A stretch of 64,000 nt of DNA from Mycolicibacterium gilvum (GCF_900454025.1 NZ_UGQM01000001.1:62001-126000); one strand, 5' to 3'; positions 46,216 through 55,413 are shown, counted from the first letter of the stretch. Notes: generated from the letters alone by a model not told the origin. Numbers and translations: made by a program.

Positions 46216-46917
46216 ATGCCGATCAGAGCGCTGGCCTTCGACGTGTTCGGCACCGTCGTGGACTGGCGCTCCAGCATCATCGCCGAATTGTCGGAGTTCG
46301 GCCGCGAACACGGGGTGGACGCGGACTGGTCCCGGTTCGCCGACGACTGGCGGGCCGGGTACGTCCCGGCGATGGACAGGGTGCGCCGCGGCGAGCTCCC
46401 CTGGACCCGCATCGACGATCTGCACCGCGGCCGTCTCGTCGAACTTCTCGACCAGGCCGCAATCACGGTCAGCGACACGGACATCGACCATCTCAACCGG
46501 GCGTGGCACCGGCTGGACCCATGGCCCGACAGCGTCGCCGGCCTGACCCGGCTCAAGCAACGCTTCCTCATCACCACGCTGTCGAACGGCAACGTGTCGC
46601 TGCTGACCGACATGGCCAAGCGGGCCGGGCTGCCGTGGGACTGCGTGCTGTCGGCGGAGATCTTCGGGCACTACAAGCCTGACCGGGAGGCTTACCTCGG
46701 CACCGCACACATCCTCGACGTCGCGCCCGGGGAATTGATGATGGTCGCCGCGCACCCGTCCGATCTGCGCGCGGCGCGCGACGCCGGGTTGGCGACGGCC
46801 TACGTCCACCGGCCCCTGGAGCAGGGCCCCGACCGAACCCCGAAACCGCCCGACCGCGACGAATTCGACATCACCGCATCGGATTTCGGTGACCTCGCAG
46901 ACCAGCTGGGCGCCTGA
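46216..46917 (+). CDS. Haloacid dehalogenase type II family hydrolase
   Basis: 233 residues of the HAD superfamily. Motif I nucleophile is D9 in AFDVFGTVVDW. Motif II is in TTLSNGN, with K and D segments GHYKPDREAYL and VAAHPSDLRAARDAGL. This is the layout of (S)-2-haloacid dehalogenases, but the true substrate is unknown. ATG 46216 lies five bases after the quinone oxidoreductase, so it is probably cotranscribed. Confidence 0.9.
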   Translation: MPIRALAFDVFGTVVDWRSSIIAELSEFGREHGVDADWSRFADDWRAGYVPAMDRVRRGELPWTRIDDLHRGRLVELLDQAAITVSDTDIDHLNRAWHRLDPWPDSVAGLTRLKQRFLITTLSNGNVSLLTDMAKRAGLPWDCVLSAEIFGHYKPDREAYLGTAHILDVAPGELMMVAAHPSDLRAARDAGLATAYVHRPLEQGPDRTPKPPDRDEFDITASDFGDLADQLGA

Positions 46918-46938
46918 TCGGGCGCGTACCGTGGAGCC

Positions 46939-47649
46939 ATGACTGAATCCGCGTTGCGCATGGCCGAGCGGCTGCTCGCCGATCCGCCGGAACATCCCGA
47001 CGTCAGCAAGGGCTATCTCGACCTGCTCGGCGACCGCCCGGCCGGCGACGCCGGCGCGATCCAGGCGCTGTGGGCGTCGCGGCTCGGATCGCTGTTCTAT
47101 GACAACGCCCAGACGGTGATGCGCCGCGTGCTGACCGCATGGCATGAGCCGACCGAGTGGCTGAAGCTCCCGGTCGGGGGCGTGGCGCTCGACGTCGGCA
47201 GCGGTCCGGGCAACGTCACCGCCGCACTGGGCCGCGCCGTCGGTCCCGGCGGGCTGGCGCTGGGCGTGGACGTCTCCGAGCCGATGCTGGCGCGTGCCGT
47301 CGCCGCAGAGGCCGGACCCAACGTCGGGTTCCTGCGCGCCGACGCCCAGGACCTGCCGCTGAGTGACGAGTCCGTGGACGGCGTGGTGTCGATCGCGATG
47401 CTGCAGCTCATCCCCGAACCGGCGCAGGCGGTGGCCGAGATGGTGCGGGTTCTGCGATCGGGCCGTCGCGTCGCGGTCATGGTGCCGACCGCGGGACCGG
47501 CAGCCGCAGCGCTGCGCTACCTCCCTCACGCCGGCGCGCACTCCTTCGGCGACGACGAACTCGCCGACGTCTTCGAGGGTCTCGGGTTGACGAGCGTGCG
47601 GGCCAACACCGTCGGCACCATTCAGTGGGTGCGCGGCAAGAAGCCGTGA
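46939..47649 (+). CDS. SAM-dependent class I methyltransferase
   Basis: 236 residues. The SAM-binding motif LDVGSGPGNVTAAL is near residue 75, then GVDVSEPMLARAV, DAQDLPLSDESVDGVVS and LLREV-like segments (MVRVLRSGRRVAVMVP), the UbiE/COQ5-like pattern. The substrate is unknown. ATG 46939 has a GGAG site and follows the dehalogenase by 21 bases. Confidence 0.88.
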   Translation: MTESALRMAERLLADPPEHPDVSKGYLDLLGDRPAGDAGAIQALWASRLGSLFYDNAQTVMRRVLTAWHEPTEWLKLPVGGVALDVGSGPGNVTAALGRAVGPGGLALGVDVSEPMLARAVAAEAGPNVGFLRADAQDLPLSDESVDGVVSIAMLQLIPEPAQAVAEMVRVLRSGRRVAVMVPTAGPAAAALRYLPHAGAHSFGDDELADVFEGLGLTSVRANTVGTIQWVRGKKP

Positions 47650-47679
47650 CCGCCGTGCCGTCACCGTAGTGTCGGGGGC

Positions 47680-48165
47680 GTGAGCGTTCTCGGGATCGTC
47701 GTCGTCGCACTGGTCATCGCCGTCGGCCTGGTCGGCATCGTCGTGCCGATTCTGCCCGGCGGCATCCTGGTGATCGGCGCGATCGGCGTGTGGGCGTTCG
47801 TCGTGAACACCGCGGTGTCGTGGATCGTCTTCGGCGTCGCGGCCGCCCTGTTCGCCGCATCGCAGGTGATCAAGTACACCTGGCCGGTCAAACGGATGCG
47901 GGCCGCCGACGTGCGCACCTCGGTGCTCGTGGTCGGCGGCATAGCCGGTGTGGTCGGCTTCTTCGTGATCCCTGTGATCGGGTTGCTGATCGGGTTCGTC
48001 CTCGGCGTCTTCGCCGCCGAGATGAGCATCCGCGGGGACGCCACCCGCGCCTGGGCGTCGACGTGGCACGCCCTCAAAGGCGTCGCGCTCTCGGTCGGCG
48101 TGGAGCTGACAGGCGCCTTGCTGGCGACCGTCGCGTGGGTGGTCGGCGTGGTGCTGACGCTGTAG
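47680..48165 (+). CDS. DUF456 membrane protein
   Basis: 161 residues, with about four hydrophobic segments (about 3-25, 28-48, 58-72 and 88-115, plus a last one near 135-158). Glycine-rich stretches IVVPILPGGILVIGAIG and GFFVIPVIGLLIGFVLGVFAAE are typical of the DUF456 family, whose function is unknown. GTG 47680 follows the methyltransferase by 30 bases. It ends at a hairpin shared with the converging hydrolase gene. Confidence 0.85.
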   Translation: MSVLGIVVVALVIAVGLVGIVVPILPGGILVIGAIGVWAFVVNTAVSWIVFGVAAALFAASQVIKYTWPVKRMRAADVRTSVLVVGGIAGVVGFFVIPVIGLLIGFVLGVFAAEMSIRGDATRAWASTWHALKGVALSVGVELTGALLATVAWVVGVVLTL

Positions 48166-48168
48166 GCG

Positions 48169-48187
48169 CGATCACGTCACGTGATCG
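48169..48187. terminator. Bidirectional hairpin with a stop codon in its loop
   Basis: Perfect 8-base stem CGATCACG / CGTGATCG (48169-48176 and 48180-48187) with a 3-base loop at 48177-48179. The loop, TCA, is the TGA stop of the minus-strand hydrolase gene. The stem lies four bases after the DUF456 stop, so it may close both converging transcripts. Confidence 0.5.
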
Positions 48188-49070
48188 ACCAGACCTCCAG
48201 CAGCGTGCGCAGCGTCGCCACCAGCGGCAGGGGTTGGTCCAGCATCGGATGGTGACCCGCCTCGACCAAGTCGACGAAGGGGCCGCGCAACTGCAGGATG
48301 TCCCGGACGACATCCGCCATCTCGGGCGGGACCAGTCCGTGCTCGCACCGCAGATACCCGACGCGACAAGGCATCTGGTTCATCATCGCTTCCATGACCT
48401 CGCGCTCTGCTGGGGTCTGCTCAGCGAGGTGCCCGCCGAAGATCGCCGGGTCGAACTTCCAGACCCATCCTTTGAGCGTGCGCCGCACGGACTCGCTCGC
48501 GATGTGCGCCGAGACATACGGCAGCACACCCTGCTGCGCGGGGACCGGCCGGAACCGGCCGACGATCTCGTCCTTGGAGCGGTACGCCTTCGGGGTGCGG
48601 CGACTCAGATGCCGTTCCTCGGGCGCGCGGTCGCGCAGCGGCGAGTCGACGACGACGATGCTGTTGATCTGGTCGCCGAAATGCGACGCCGCGGTCGCGG
48701 TGACCCAGCCGCCCAGGCTGTGACCGACGATCGTCGGGTGCCCGTCGGAGAACGCGGCGGCCGCGGCCATGACTTCCCGCGACCAGCGGCGCAGGTCGTA
48801 GGAGTCCCTCGTGCCGCTGTCGCCGTGTCCGGAGAGGTCGGGGGCGACGATCCGGTGGGTCGAAGACAGCAGGGGTGCGATGTGGTCCCACCATCCGGAG
48901 TGGGCGGCCCCGCCGTGCACCAGCACCAGCGGCGGATTCTCCCGCGCGCCCCACACCCGGACGTGGATCTCACAGCCTTCGACATCGACGTGCGAATGCT
49001 CCGGTTTGTCGGCCAGCGCGGTGGTGAACCATGCCGGTGCCTCGTCGACGGACCGGGAGCGCGAGAACAT
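48177..49070 (-). CDS. Alpha/beta hydrolase
   Basis: 297 residues with the oxyanion segment LVLVHGGAAHSGWW, the nucleophile elbow GHSLGGW (serine) and a late histidine in VEAGHHPML. No lid or substrate signature lets me narrow the reaction (esterase, epoxide hydrolase and others are possible). ATG 49070 lies seven bases after the phosphatase stop (TAG, 49080-49078) on the same strand, so it is probably the last gene of the fadE2-ptpB-hydrolase unit. Confidence 0.88.
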   Translation of the reverse strand: MFSRSRSVDEAPAWFTTALADKPEHSHVDVEGCEIHVRVWGARENPPLVLVHGGAAHSGWWDHIAPLLSSTHRIVAPDLSGHGDSGTRDSYDLRRWSREVMAAAAAFSDGHPTIVGHSLGGWVTATAASHFGDQINSIVVVDSPLRDRAPEERHLSRRTPKAYRSKDEIVGRFRPVPAQQGVLPYVSAHIASESVRRTLKGWVWKFDPAIFGGHLAEQTPAEREVMEAMMNQMPCRVGYLRCEHGLVPPEMADVVRDILQLRGPFVDLVEAGHHPMLDQPLPLVATLRTLLEVWSIT

Positions 49071-49077
49071 CAGAGGA

Positions 49078-49878
49078 CTAGCCGTGCAGGACTCTGCGCA
49101 GCCGCGCCAGATCCTCGTCGGTCACGCCGGCCGACTCGAGATAGTCGCGCAGCGAACCGAACTCGGCTTCGAGGGTGCGCCGCGCCACGTCGAGATAGTC
49201 CTCCCGCACGCCGAGCACCGAATCGGTGAGACGGGCCTCGGCGAACTCCATGATCTCGGGTGCCTCGGCGGCCCGCACCCGGATCGTCTCCAAGATGCTC
49301 TCCCGTAGTTGCGGAACGGCCTCGTTGCTGCGCAGGTAGTCGGCCATGATCGCGTCGCGGTCGACGCCGGCGGCCTCCAGCACGACCGCGACGGTGAACC
49401 CGGTTCGATCCTTGCCGGCGAAGCAGTGCGCGAGCACGCTGCGTCCGGAACCGAGCAGCGTCACCACCCGGTGCACGGCGCGCTGAGCGAGCGGGGCCGT
49501 CGCAATCCGGCCGTACTCCTCGGACATGTAGCGTGCGGCGGCTTCCGCGATGGGCTCGCCGTCGGGTTTGTCGGTCATCATCCGCTGGAACGCGTGCTCG
49601 TGCGGTGACTCGCCGTCGGCGGCCATCGTCTCGACGAACGGCAGGTGGTGGACCTCCACCTCGGTCGGCACCCGCCCGGGGCCGTGCCGTTCCAGTTCGC
49701 GCGCCGTGCGCAGATCGGCGACATCGGTGACGCCGAAGCCGATCAGCGCGCCGCGGCCGTCGTCATCGAGCTTCGACAGCTCGCTGGACCTGAAGAGGTG
49801 ACCGGGCGCGATACCCGCGGGCTCGGAGACGTCGCGAAAGTTCCACGCGCCGGACAGTTCTCGGCCGGAGAACGGCAC
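49078..49878 (-). CDS. ptpB: PtpB-like protein tyrosine phosphatase (Rv0153c-like)
   Basis: 266 residues (276 in M. tuberculosis PtpB). The P-loop is HCFAGKDRTG with nucleophile C153, K157, D158 and R159, the triple-specificity signature of PtpB. The N-terminus (LSGAWNFRDVSEPAG, LFRSSELSKLDDDGR) and C-terminal ADYLRSNEAVPQLR match too. In M. tuberculosis PtpB is secreted and acts on host phosphotyrosine and phosphoinositide; in a saprophyte its target is unknown. The GTG 49878 shares one base with the fadE2 stop (TAGTG). The longer frame inside fadE2 is a shadow. Confidence 0.93.
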   Translation of the reverse strand: MPFSGRELSGAWNFRDVSEPAGIAPGHLFRSSELSKLDDDGRGALIGFGVTDVADLRTARELERHGPGRVPTEVEVHHLPFVETMAADGESPHEHAFQRMMTDKPDGEPIAEAAARYMSEEYGRIATAPLAQRAVHRVVTLLGSGRSVLAHCFAGKDRTGFTVAVVLEAAGVDRDAIMADYLRSNEAVPQLRESILETIRVRAAEAPEIMEFAEARLTDSVLGVREDYLDVARRTLEAEFGSLRDYLESAGVTDEDLARLRRVLHG

Positions 49879-51134
49879 TAGCCCGCCGCCCCGGGATGGG
49901 AGACGCGGCACGCCGCCGTCGCCAGCGCCGACTTCTCCCTGCCGAGCTCGGCCCGGGCGATGGTGCGCATGTGCACCTCGTCGGGCCCGTCGAACAGCCG
50001 CATCGCGCGGTGCCAGCTGTAGAGGCGCGCCAGCGGGAAGTCGTCGGACACCCCGGCGCCTCCGTGCACCTGGATGGCCCGATCGATCACGTCGCACGCC
50101 ATCTGCGGTGCGACGGCCTTGATCTGCGCGACGAGCAGCTGGGCGTCCTTGCTCTTGTTGCCGTGCTGGTCGATGGTCCACGCCGCCTTGTGACACAGCA
50201 TGCGGGTCTGCTCGATGTCGTTGCGCGACTTCGCGATCGCCTCGCGGACCACGCCCTGCTCGGCCAGCGGCTTGCCGAAGGCGATGCGCGTCTGCACCCG
50301 GTCGACCATCAACGCCAGGGCGCGCTCAGCCGCACCGATCGCGCGCATGCAATGGTGGATGCGGCCCGGGCCGAGTCGCGCCTGCGCGATCGCGAACCCG
50401 GAGCCCTCCTCGTCGAGAAGGTTCGACGCCGGCACCCGAACGTTGTCGAAGGTGATCTCGCAGTGCCCGTGCTGGTCCTGCCAGCCGAACACCGGCAGCG
50501 ACCGCTCGATCGACACCCCGGGGGTGTCGGTCGGGACGAGGATCATCGACTGCTGGCGGTGACTCGGGCCGTCGGGATTGGTGCGTCCCATCACGATCAG
50601 GATCTTGCAGCGCGGATCGGCGGCGCCGGTGATCCACCATTTGCGGCCGTTGATGACGTAGTCGTCCCCGTCGCGCAGCATGGTCGTCTCGATGTTGCGG
50701 GCATCGCTGGAGGCCACCGCGGGCTCGGTCATCGCGAACGCGCTACGGATCTCGCCCGCCAGCAGCGGCTCCAGCCACTGCGTGCGCTGCTCCTCGGTGG
50801 CGAACAGATGGAGCGTCTCCATGTTGCCGGTGTCGGGTGCGGCGCAGTTGGTCGCCTCGGGGGCGATCTCCATGCTCCACCCGGTCAGCTCGGCCAGCGG
50901 GGCGTACTCCAGGTTCGACAAACCGGACACCGACGGCAGGAACAGATTCCACAGGCCACGTTCCTTGGCCTGCTTCTTCAGTTCCTCGACCACGGGGGGC
51001 ACGGTGTGGTCCTTCGGTCCGGCTTCGGCACGGTAGGAGTGGTAGGACTCCTCGGCGGGGAACACGTGTTCCGTCATGAAGTCGGTCAACCGGTCGTGGT
51101 AATCCTGCGCCTTGGCTGACATCGCGAAGTCCAT
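49878..51134 (-). CDS. fadE2: Acyl-CoA dehydrogenase, FadE2-like (Rv0154c)
   Basis: A 418-residue FAD enzyme for the first step of acyl-CoA beta-oxidation. Flavin/substrate segments FAMTEPAVASSDARN and WWITGAADPRCKILIVMG are present, with PGVSIERSLPVFGWQDQHGHCEITFDNVRVP and a C-terminal IQVHGGAGVSDDFPLARLYSWHRAMRLFDGPDEVH. Its order next to the PtpB-type gene is the same as Rv0154c-Rv0153c. I chose ATG 51134; GTG 51143 is three codons upstream and equally possible. Confidence 0.93.
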   Translation of the reverse strand: MDFAMSAKAQDYHDRLTDFMTEHVFPAEESYHSYRAEAGPKDHTVPPVVEELKKQAKERGLWNLFLPSVSGLSNLEYAPLAELTGWSMEIAPEATNCAAPDTGNMETLHLFATEEQRTQWLEPLLAGEIRSAFAMTEPAVASSDARNIETTMLRDGDDYVINGRKWWITGAADPRCKILIVMGRTNPDGPSHRQQSMILVPTDTPGVSIERSLPVFGWQDQHGHCEITFDNVRVPASNLLDEEGSGFAIAQARLGPGRIHHCMRAIGAAERALALMVDRVQTRIAFGKPLAEQGVVREAIAKSRNDIEQTRMLCHKAAWTIDQHGNKSKDAQLLVAQIKAVAPQMACDVIDRAIQVHGGAGVSDDFPLARLYSWHRAMRLFDGPDEVHMRTIARAELGREKSALATAACRVSHPGAAG

Positions 51135-51191
51135 GACCGTCACGATATGACACGTGTGAACACCGGACTTGCCGGAGGTGCCCGGACAACC

Positions 51192-51863
51192 TCAGGACTG
51201 CGCGTCGCGGCCCTCCCGGCTGTTTCGGTAGGCGGACCGGCGCAGCGACGTCAGCCATCCGGGCAGCAGCGTGACGTTCGTGCCGCTGCGCACGGTCGGG
51301 TCGAACGCCTGATCACAGTCCTCGTCGTCGGCGCACAGCTCACGATCGAAGGTGAGCGTCGCCAGCGGGAAGAACGGGCCGATGCCGAACGCCTGCTCGA
51401 CGGCGAACTCGATGCCGCCGCTGTTCAGGCGCTCGCGGACGGCGTCGAGCGACAGCCCGTCCCCGTCGAGCGGTGTTGTCATGGTGGCCCGCAGCCAGAA
51501 GATGCCGCTGGGGTAGCCCAGCGGCATCAGCGTGGAGTACTGCGCCGCGTTCCAGGTCGCGACGGGCCGCAGCGCCACGCGCGCCGACGACGAGACCGTC
51601 AGCACGTCCCACGGGTTCGATCCGTCGGCGTCGCGCGGCATGCGCCACGCCAGCCCCGCGAAGTCGGGCAGCGAGCCCGGGGTGCCCGCCCCCTTGGAGA
51701 TCCGTCCCACGACGTCGCCGGACACCATCGGCAGTCCCTCACCGGCCGGCGCGGTGCGGGTCAGGGTGCCACCGCACAGCACTCCGGTGGGGTGGAAGAA
51801 GCGCTTGTCGCGCAGCGCCGCTCCGGCCCGGAGAGGAAGCGTGGTCAGATCGGAGATCGTCAT
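51192..51863 (-). CDS. Catalase-fold-like protein of uncertain function
   Basis: About 223 residues from ATG 51863 (AGGA upstream). LRDKRFFHPTGVLCGGTLTRT and DFAGLAWRMPRD resemble the catalase superfamily's core strands (the HP..V...G and G.A.R. pattern), but the classical catalase heme-ligand motif is not apparent. The C-terminus has two close cysteines (LCADDEDCDQ). It could be a heme-binding or degenerate catalase relative. ATG 51968 would lengthen it by 35 residues and overlap the divergent Rieske flavoprotein gene. Confidence 0.5.
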   Translation of the reverse strand: MTISDLTTLPLRAGAALRDKRFFHPTGVLCGGTLTRTAPAGEGLPMVSGDVVGRISKGAGTPGSLPDFAGLAWRMPRDADGSNPWDVLTVSSSARVALRPVATWNAAQYSTLMPLGYPSGIFWLRATMTTPLDGDGLSLDAVRERLNSGGIEFAVEQAFGIGPFFPLATLTFDRELCADDEDCDQAFDPTVRSGTNVTLLPGWLTSLRRSAYRNSREGRDAQS

Positions 51864-51966
51864 GCGTCCTGACTGCCCGGTTACGACGTGCTGAAACTCC
51901 GACAGCGCACCGTCGGGGAACCTGTCGGGGCGTTTGCGCCGATCAGCACCGGGTAAACGGCGCGCC

Positions 51967-53475
51967 ATGTCATCACTGTGGACCGACGGCCGCGTCGAAA
52001 CCCCTTCGCGGCCCGACGAGGTGGCCGCGGTCCGGACCGCTGACGTCGTCGTCGTCGGCGCCGGCATCACCGGGTTGACGACGGCCCTGCTGCTGGCCCG
52101 CGCCGGCAAGAAGGTCGTGGTGGTCGAAGCGCGTCACATCGGCGCCTGCGCGACCGGCAACACGACAGGCAAGGTCAGCGTTCTGCAGGGCAGCAAGCTC
52201 GCGAACGTGGCCGGCAAGCACGGCACCGACACGCTGCGTGCGTACGTCCTCGGCAACACCGAGGGCCGCGACTGGCTGCTGCGCTACTGCGACGAGCACG
52301 GGATCAGCGCGCAGCGCGAGGACGATCACGCGTATGCGCAGAACGAGAAGGGCCTCGGCACGGCGCGCAAGATTCTGGCGGCGTGCCGCGAGGCGAACCT
52401 GGACGCCCAGTGGGTGGACGAGGCGGACGTGCCGTTCCCGTTCGCCGGCGGGGTCCGGTTACGCGAGCAGGCCCAGATCGATCCGATGCCGTATCTGAGC
52501 AGTGTGGTGACCGAGCTCGAAAGGCACGGCGGCACAGTGCTCCAGGGCGTGCGGGCCACGTCGGTGTCCGGCGTGCGGTCGGTGACGGTGACGTTGCGGA
52601 TGACCACCCGGCCCGATGACACCCGCGACGAGGACTTCTCGATCACCGCCGAACGCTGCGTACTGGCCACCGGCATACCGGTTCTCGACCGCGGATTCTT
52701 CTTCGCCCGCGCCGAACCGATGCGCTCGTACTGCATGGCCTTCGACGTGCCCGGTGAGCTGACCAGGTCGATGTACATCTCCGTCGACTCCCCGACGCGG
52801 TCGGTACGCTACGCACCCACCCCGGGCGGCGAGAAGCTGATCGTCGGCGGCGCAGGGCATCCCGTCGGGCGGGCGGACGATCCGAAGAGCGCGGTCGACG
52901 AGTTGGCCCGCTGGGCCGCGCTGCACTATCCCGGTGCGGTGCAGACCCACTTCTGGTCGGCGCAGGACTACCATCCCGCCGACGAGCTGCCCTACGTCGG
53001 ACCGCTGCTTCCCAAGCTCGAAAACATTCTCGTGGCAACAGGATTCGACAAGTGGGGGATGACGAACGGCGTCGCGGCGGCGTTGGCGCTGACCTCGCGG
53101 ATCCTCGGCGGGCGGATGGACTGGGCGCAGGCGTTCGCGAGCTGGAGTCCGCACGAGCTGAGCGGCATCCCGACCGCACTGCAGATGAACTTCGAGGTCG
53201 GGCTGCACCTGGCCAAAGGCTGGGTCACCCCGGTCACGACGCCGGCCGGTCCGCCGGGCGAAGGCGAGGGCATCGTCACCGGACCCCCGTGGAACCTGCG
53301 GGCGTGCAGCGTCGTCGACGGTGTCGAGCGCACCGTGTCGCCGGTGTGCCCACATCTGGGCGGCATCGTCGAGTGGAACAACATCGACCACGCGTGGGAG
53401 TGCCCGTTGCACGGGTCGCGGTTCGCCCCCGACGGCACGCTGCTGGAGGGTCCCGCCACCCGCGGGCTCACCTAG
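51967..53475 (+). CDS. FAD-dependent oxidoreductase with C-terminal Rieske domain
   Basis: 502 residues. An N-terminal DAO-type FAD fold (VVVVGAGITGLTTALLLARAGKKVVVVEA, about 26-54) is followed by YVGPLLPKLENILVATGFDKWGMTNG. A Rieske [2Fe-2S] domain closes the protein with C461-x-H463 and C479-x2-H482. Such fusions are found in many actinobacteria; substrate and electron partner are unknown. ATG 51967 was preferred over 51934 because the FAD fold follows soon after. It ends one base from the converging AraC gene. Confidence 0.92.
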   Translation: MSSLWTDGRVETPSRPDEVAAVRTADVVVVGAGITGLTTALLLARAGKKVVVVEARHIGACATGNTTGKVSVLQGSKLANVAGKHGTDTLRAYVLGNTEGRDWLLRYCDEHGISAQREDDHAYAQNEKGLGTARKILAACREANLDAQWVDEADVPFPFAGGVRLREQAQIDPMPYLSSVVTELERHGGTVLQGVRATSVSGVRSVTVTLRMTTRPDDTRDEDFSITAERCVLATGIPVLDRGFFFARAEPMRSYCMAFDVPGELTRSMYISVDSPTRSVRYAPTPGGEKLIVGGAGHPVGRADDPKSAVDELARWAALHYPGAVQTHFWSAQDYHPADELPYVGPLLPKLENILVATGFDKWGMTNGVAAALALTSRILGGRMDWAQAFASWSPHELSGIPTALQMNFEVGLHLAKGWVTPVTTPAGPPGEGEGIVTGPPWNLRACSVVDGVERTVSPVCPHLGGIVEWNNIDHAWECPLHGSRFAPDGTLLEGPATRGLT

Positions 53476-53476
53476 A

Positions 53477-54457
53477 TCAGTTACGCAGCGTGTCAGAAGG
53501 GTTGCGGCCGTACGCATCCCGATACATCGACGCGAACCTGCCGGTGTGCCCGAAGCCCCACCGCGACGCCACCATCTGAATCGTGGTGGTCGCCGGGTCC
53601 GCCTGGAGCAGATCCCGGTGCGCATGGTCCATCCGGACCCTGCGCAGGTACTCCATCGGCGTCATCTCCAGATGCCTGCGGAACATGTACTGCAGTGCGC
53701 GGGGAGTGACGTGGACGCTCGCGGCGATGTCGCCCAGCGCGATGTCACTGTCGGCGTTGCCCTCGATGAACGCGATGGCGCGGCGCAGCAGCGCGGGTTT
53801 GGCGTCGAGCCGGTCCGTGGCCGTCGGCTCCAGGCTGGCGTTCGACGGCAGCGTGTGCAGCACCACGGCCGCCAGCATCGACGCCGTGGTGGAAGCGACC
53901 AGCGGCGTCGCCTCGAGCCCGTCCGACCGCACCACGGTGCGCACGTAGTCGATCGCATCGGAGAGCCGTTGCTGCGCCTGCGGTGACACGGGGCGGTGGC
54001 CGGTCAGACGGATCCCCTGGTCGGCCCGCCCGTTCGCCGGGGCCGCCACGCGGTCGAGCAGCGCGGTGTCGAACATCGTCAGGTCGAAGGTTGCCCCGCA
54101 GACACGACCGGAATACGGCAGTTCCGGCGGGCTGAGCAGGGCCACCTGGCCGGGGGCGAACACGTCGGGTTCCTCGCCGATGAAGTTCTCCTCGATACGC
54201 CCGTCGTGTACCCGGCACAGGCAGATGCGGCCGAGGGCGGCGGCGTCGTAGGACATGTGGAAGTCGAGTTCGAGCTCGTCGAAGGTGACCGAACCGAGCC
54301 ACCGGCGGTCGATGCGCGCCGACGGACTCTCCCCCTCGCCGGCGGCGATGCTCATCTTCGTGTATGCGCGGACCAGGAAGTCCTCGGTCTCGGCGAGGTC
54401 GTCGCTCTCGAAACGCAGGTTGTCGCCGGATGTCGTCGACGACGGTGATGTGTGCAT
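53477..54457 (-). CDS. AraC-family transcriptional regulator
   Basis: 326 residues. The N-terminal sensor half resembles the AraC-binding-like domain (DELELDFHMSYDAAALGRICLCRV, then VALLSPPELPYSG). The C-terminal pair of helix-turn-helix units (about 220-326) has DIALGDIAASVHVTPRALQYMFRRHLEMTPMEYLRRVRMDHAHRDLL and ASRWGFGHTGRFASMYRDAYGRNPSD. The target is unknown; the converging Rieske flavoprotein or the two-component genes behind it are candidates. ATG 54457 has GGAG upstream. Confidence 0.92.
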   Translation of the reverse strand: MHTSPSSTTSGDNLRFESDDLAETEDFLVRAYTKMSIAAGEGESPSARIDRRWLGSVTFDELELDFHMSYDAAALGRICLCRVHDGRIEENFIGEEPDVFAPGQVALLSPPELPYSGRVCGATFDLTMFDTALLDRVAAPANGRADQGIRLTGHRPVSPQAQQRLSDAIDYVRTVVRSDGLEATPLVASTTASMLAAVVLHTLPSNASLEPTATDRLDAKPALLRRAIAFIEGNADSDIALGDIAASVHVTPRALQYMFRRHLEMTPMEYLRRVRMDHAHRDLLQADPATTTIQMVASRWGFGHTGRFASMYRDAYGRNPSDTLRN

Positions 54458-54767
54458 GCTGACACTCCGCTGTTCGCGGTAAAGCTATGGGGCATCTGCT
54501 CAGCCCCCCGTTCGTCCCTCACCATACAGGGAACGAACAAAGAACCGCCAAATGGCCGGCAAGCGAATCCGAGCCGAATGCTGGTGCCGTTCTTTGTATA
54601 CCGTGAACAGCCCAGTTGCCATTGTGGGAGCTGCCTAGAGGTGGTGTGCCGTGCTTTATGTCCCGGGAAATATACGCGCTCAGGAATGGTCGCTGCTAAT
54701 CGCAATTCGCGACAATATGCGGCCGCCCGTCGTATCCGTTGTGGGAAGCTGACCGGATGGTGGGGCG
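54458..54767. promoter_or_regulatory. Divergent control region with inverted repeats
   Basis: 310 bases between the AraC gene and the response regulator, lower in GC than the genes. It holds an imperfect hairpin (54510-54519 with 54528-54538, GTTCGTCCCT / AGGGAACGAAC, one bulge) and a 9-base inverted pair ACAAAGAAC (54537-54545) and GTTCTTTGT (54589-54597). These are candidate AraC binding sites. No gene is seen. Confidence 0.45.
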
Positions 54768-55412
54768 ATGACCGGTCCGGGCAGAGTGCGTGTGGTGGTC
54801 GGCGACGACCACCCGATGTTCCGTGACGGAGTCGTGCGGGCGTTGCAGTCCAGCGGCGCGATCGACGTGGTCGCCGAGGCCGACGACGGGACCGCGGCGC
54901 TGGCCGCGATCCGCGAGCACCGGCCCGCGGTGGCGCTGCTCGACTACCGCATGCCGGGGATGGACGGAGCCGAGGTCGCCGCCGCCGTGCAGCGCGGCGC
55001 CCTGCCGACGCGGGTGCTGCTGATCTCGGCCCACGACGAGTCGGCGATCGTCTACCGGGCACTGGCGGACGGGGCCGCCGGATTCCTGCCCAAGGAGTCC
55101 ACCCGCAACGAGCTGATCACCGCGGTGCTGGACTGTGCCAAGGGCCGCGACGTCGTCGCGCCGAGCCTGGCGGCGGGGCTCGCCGGTGAGATCCGCCGCC
55201 GCGCCGAACCCGAAGGTCCGGCGCTCAGCCCCCGCGAGCGCGAGGTGCTGGTGCTGATCGCCGCGGGCAGCACGATTCCGGCGATGGCCCGGGAACTGTT
55301 CCTCGCCCCGTCGACCGTCAAGACCCACGTGCAGCGCCTCTACGAGAAGCTGGGCGTCAGCGACCGGGGCGCCGCCGTCGCCGAGGCGATGCGCCGCAAG
55401 TTGCTGGATTAG
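54768..55412 (+). CDS. NarL/LuxR-type response regulator
   Basis: 214 residues. The receiver domain has acidic pocket D13/D14, phospho-acceptor D59 (LLDYRMPGMDG) and the later K in PKESTR. The C-terminal LuxR helix-turn-helix has LSPREREVLVLIAAGSTIPAMARELFLAPSTVKTHVQRLYEKLGV. It pairs with the histidine kinase that starts one base after its stop. The target genes are unknown. Confidence 0.94.
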   Translation: MTGPGRVRVVVGDDHPMFRDGVVRALQSSGAIDVVAEADDGTAALAAIREHRPAVALLDYRMPGMDGAEVAAAVQRGALPTRVLLISAHDESAIVYRALADGAAGFLPKESTRNELITAVLDCAKGRDVVAPSLAAGLAGEIRRRAEPEGPALSPREREVLVLIAAGSTIPAMARELFLAPSTVKTHVQRLYEKLGVSDRGAAVAEAMRRKLLD

Positions 55413-55413
55413 C

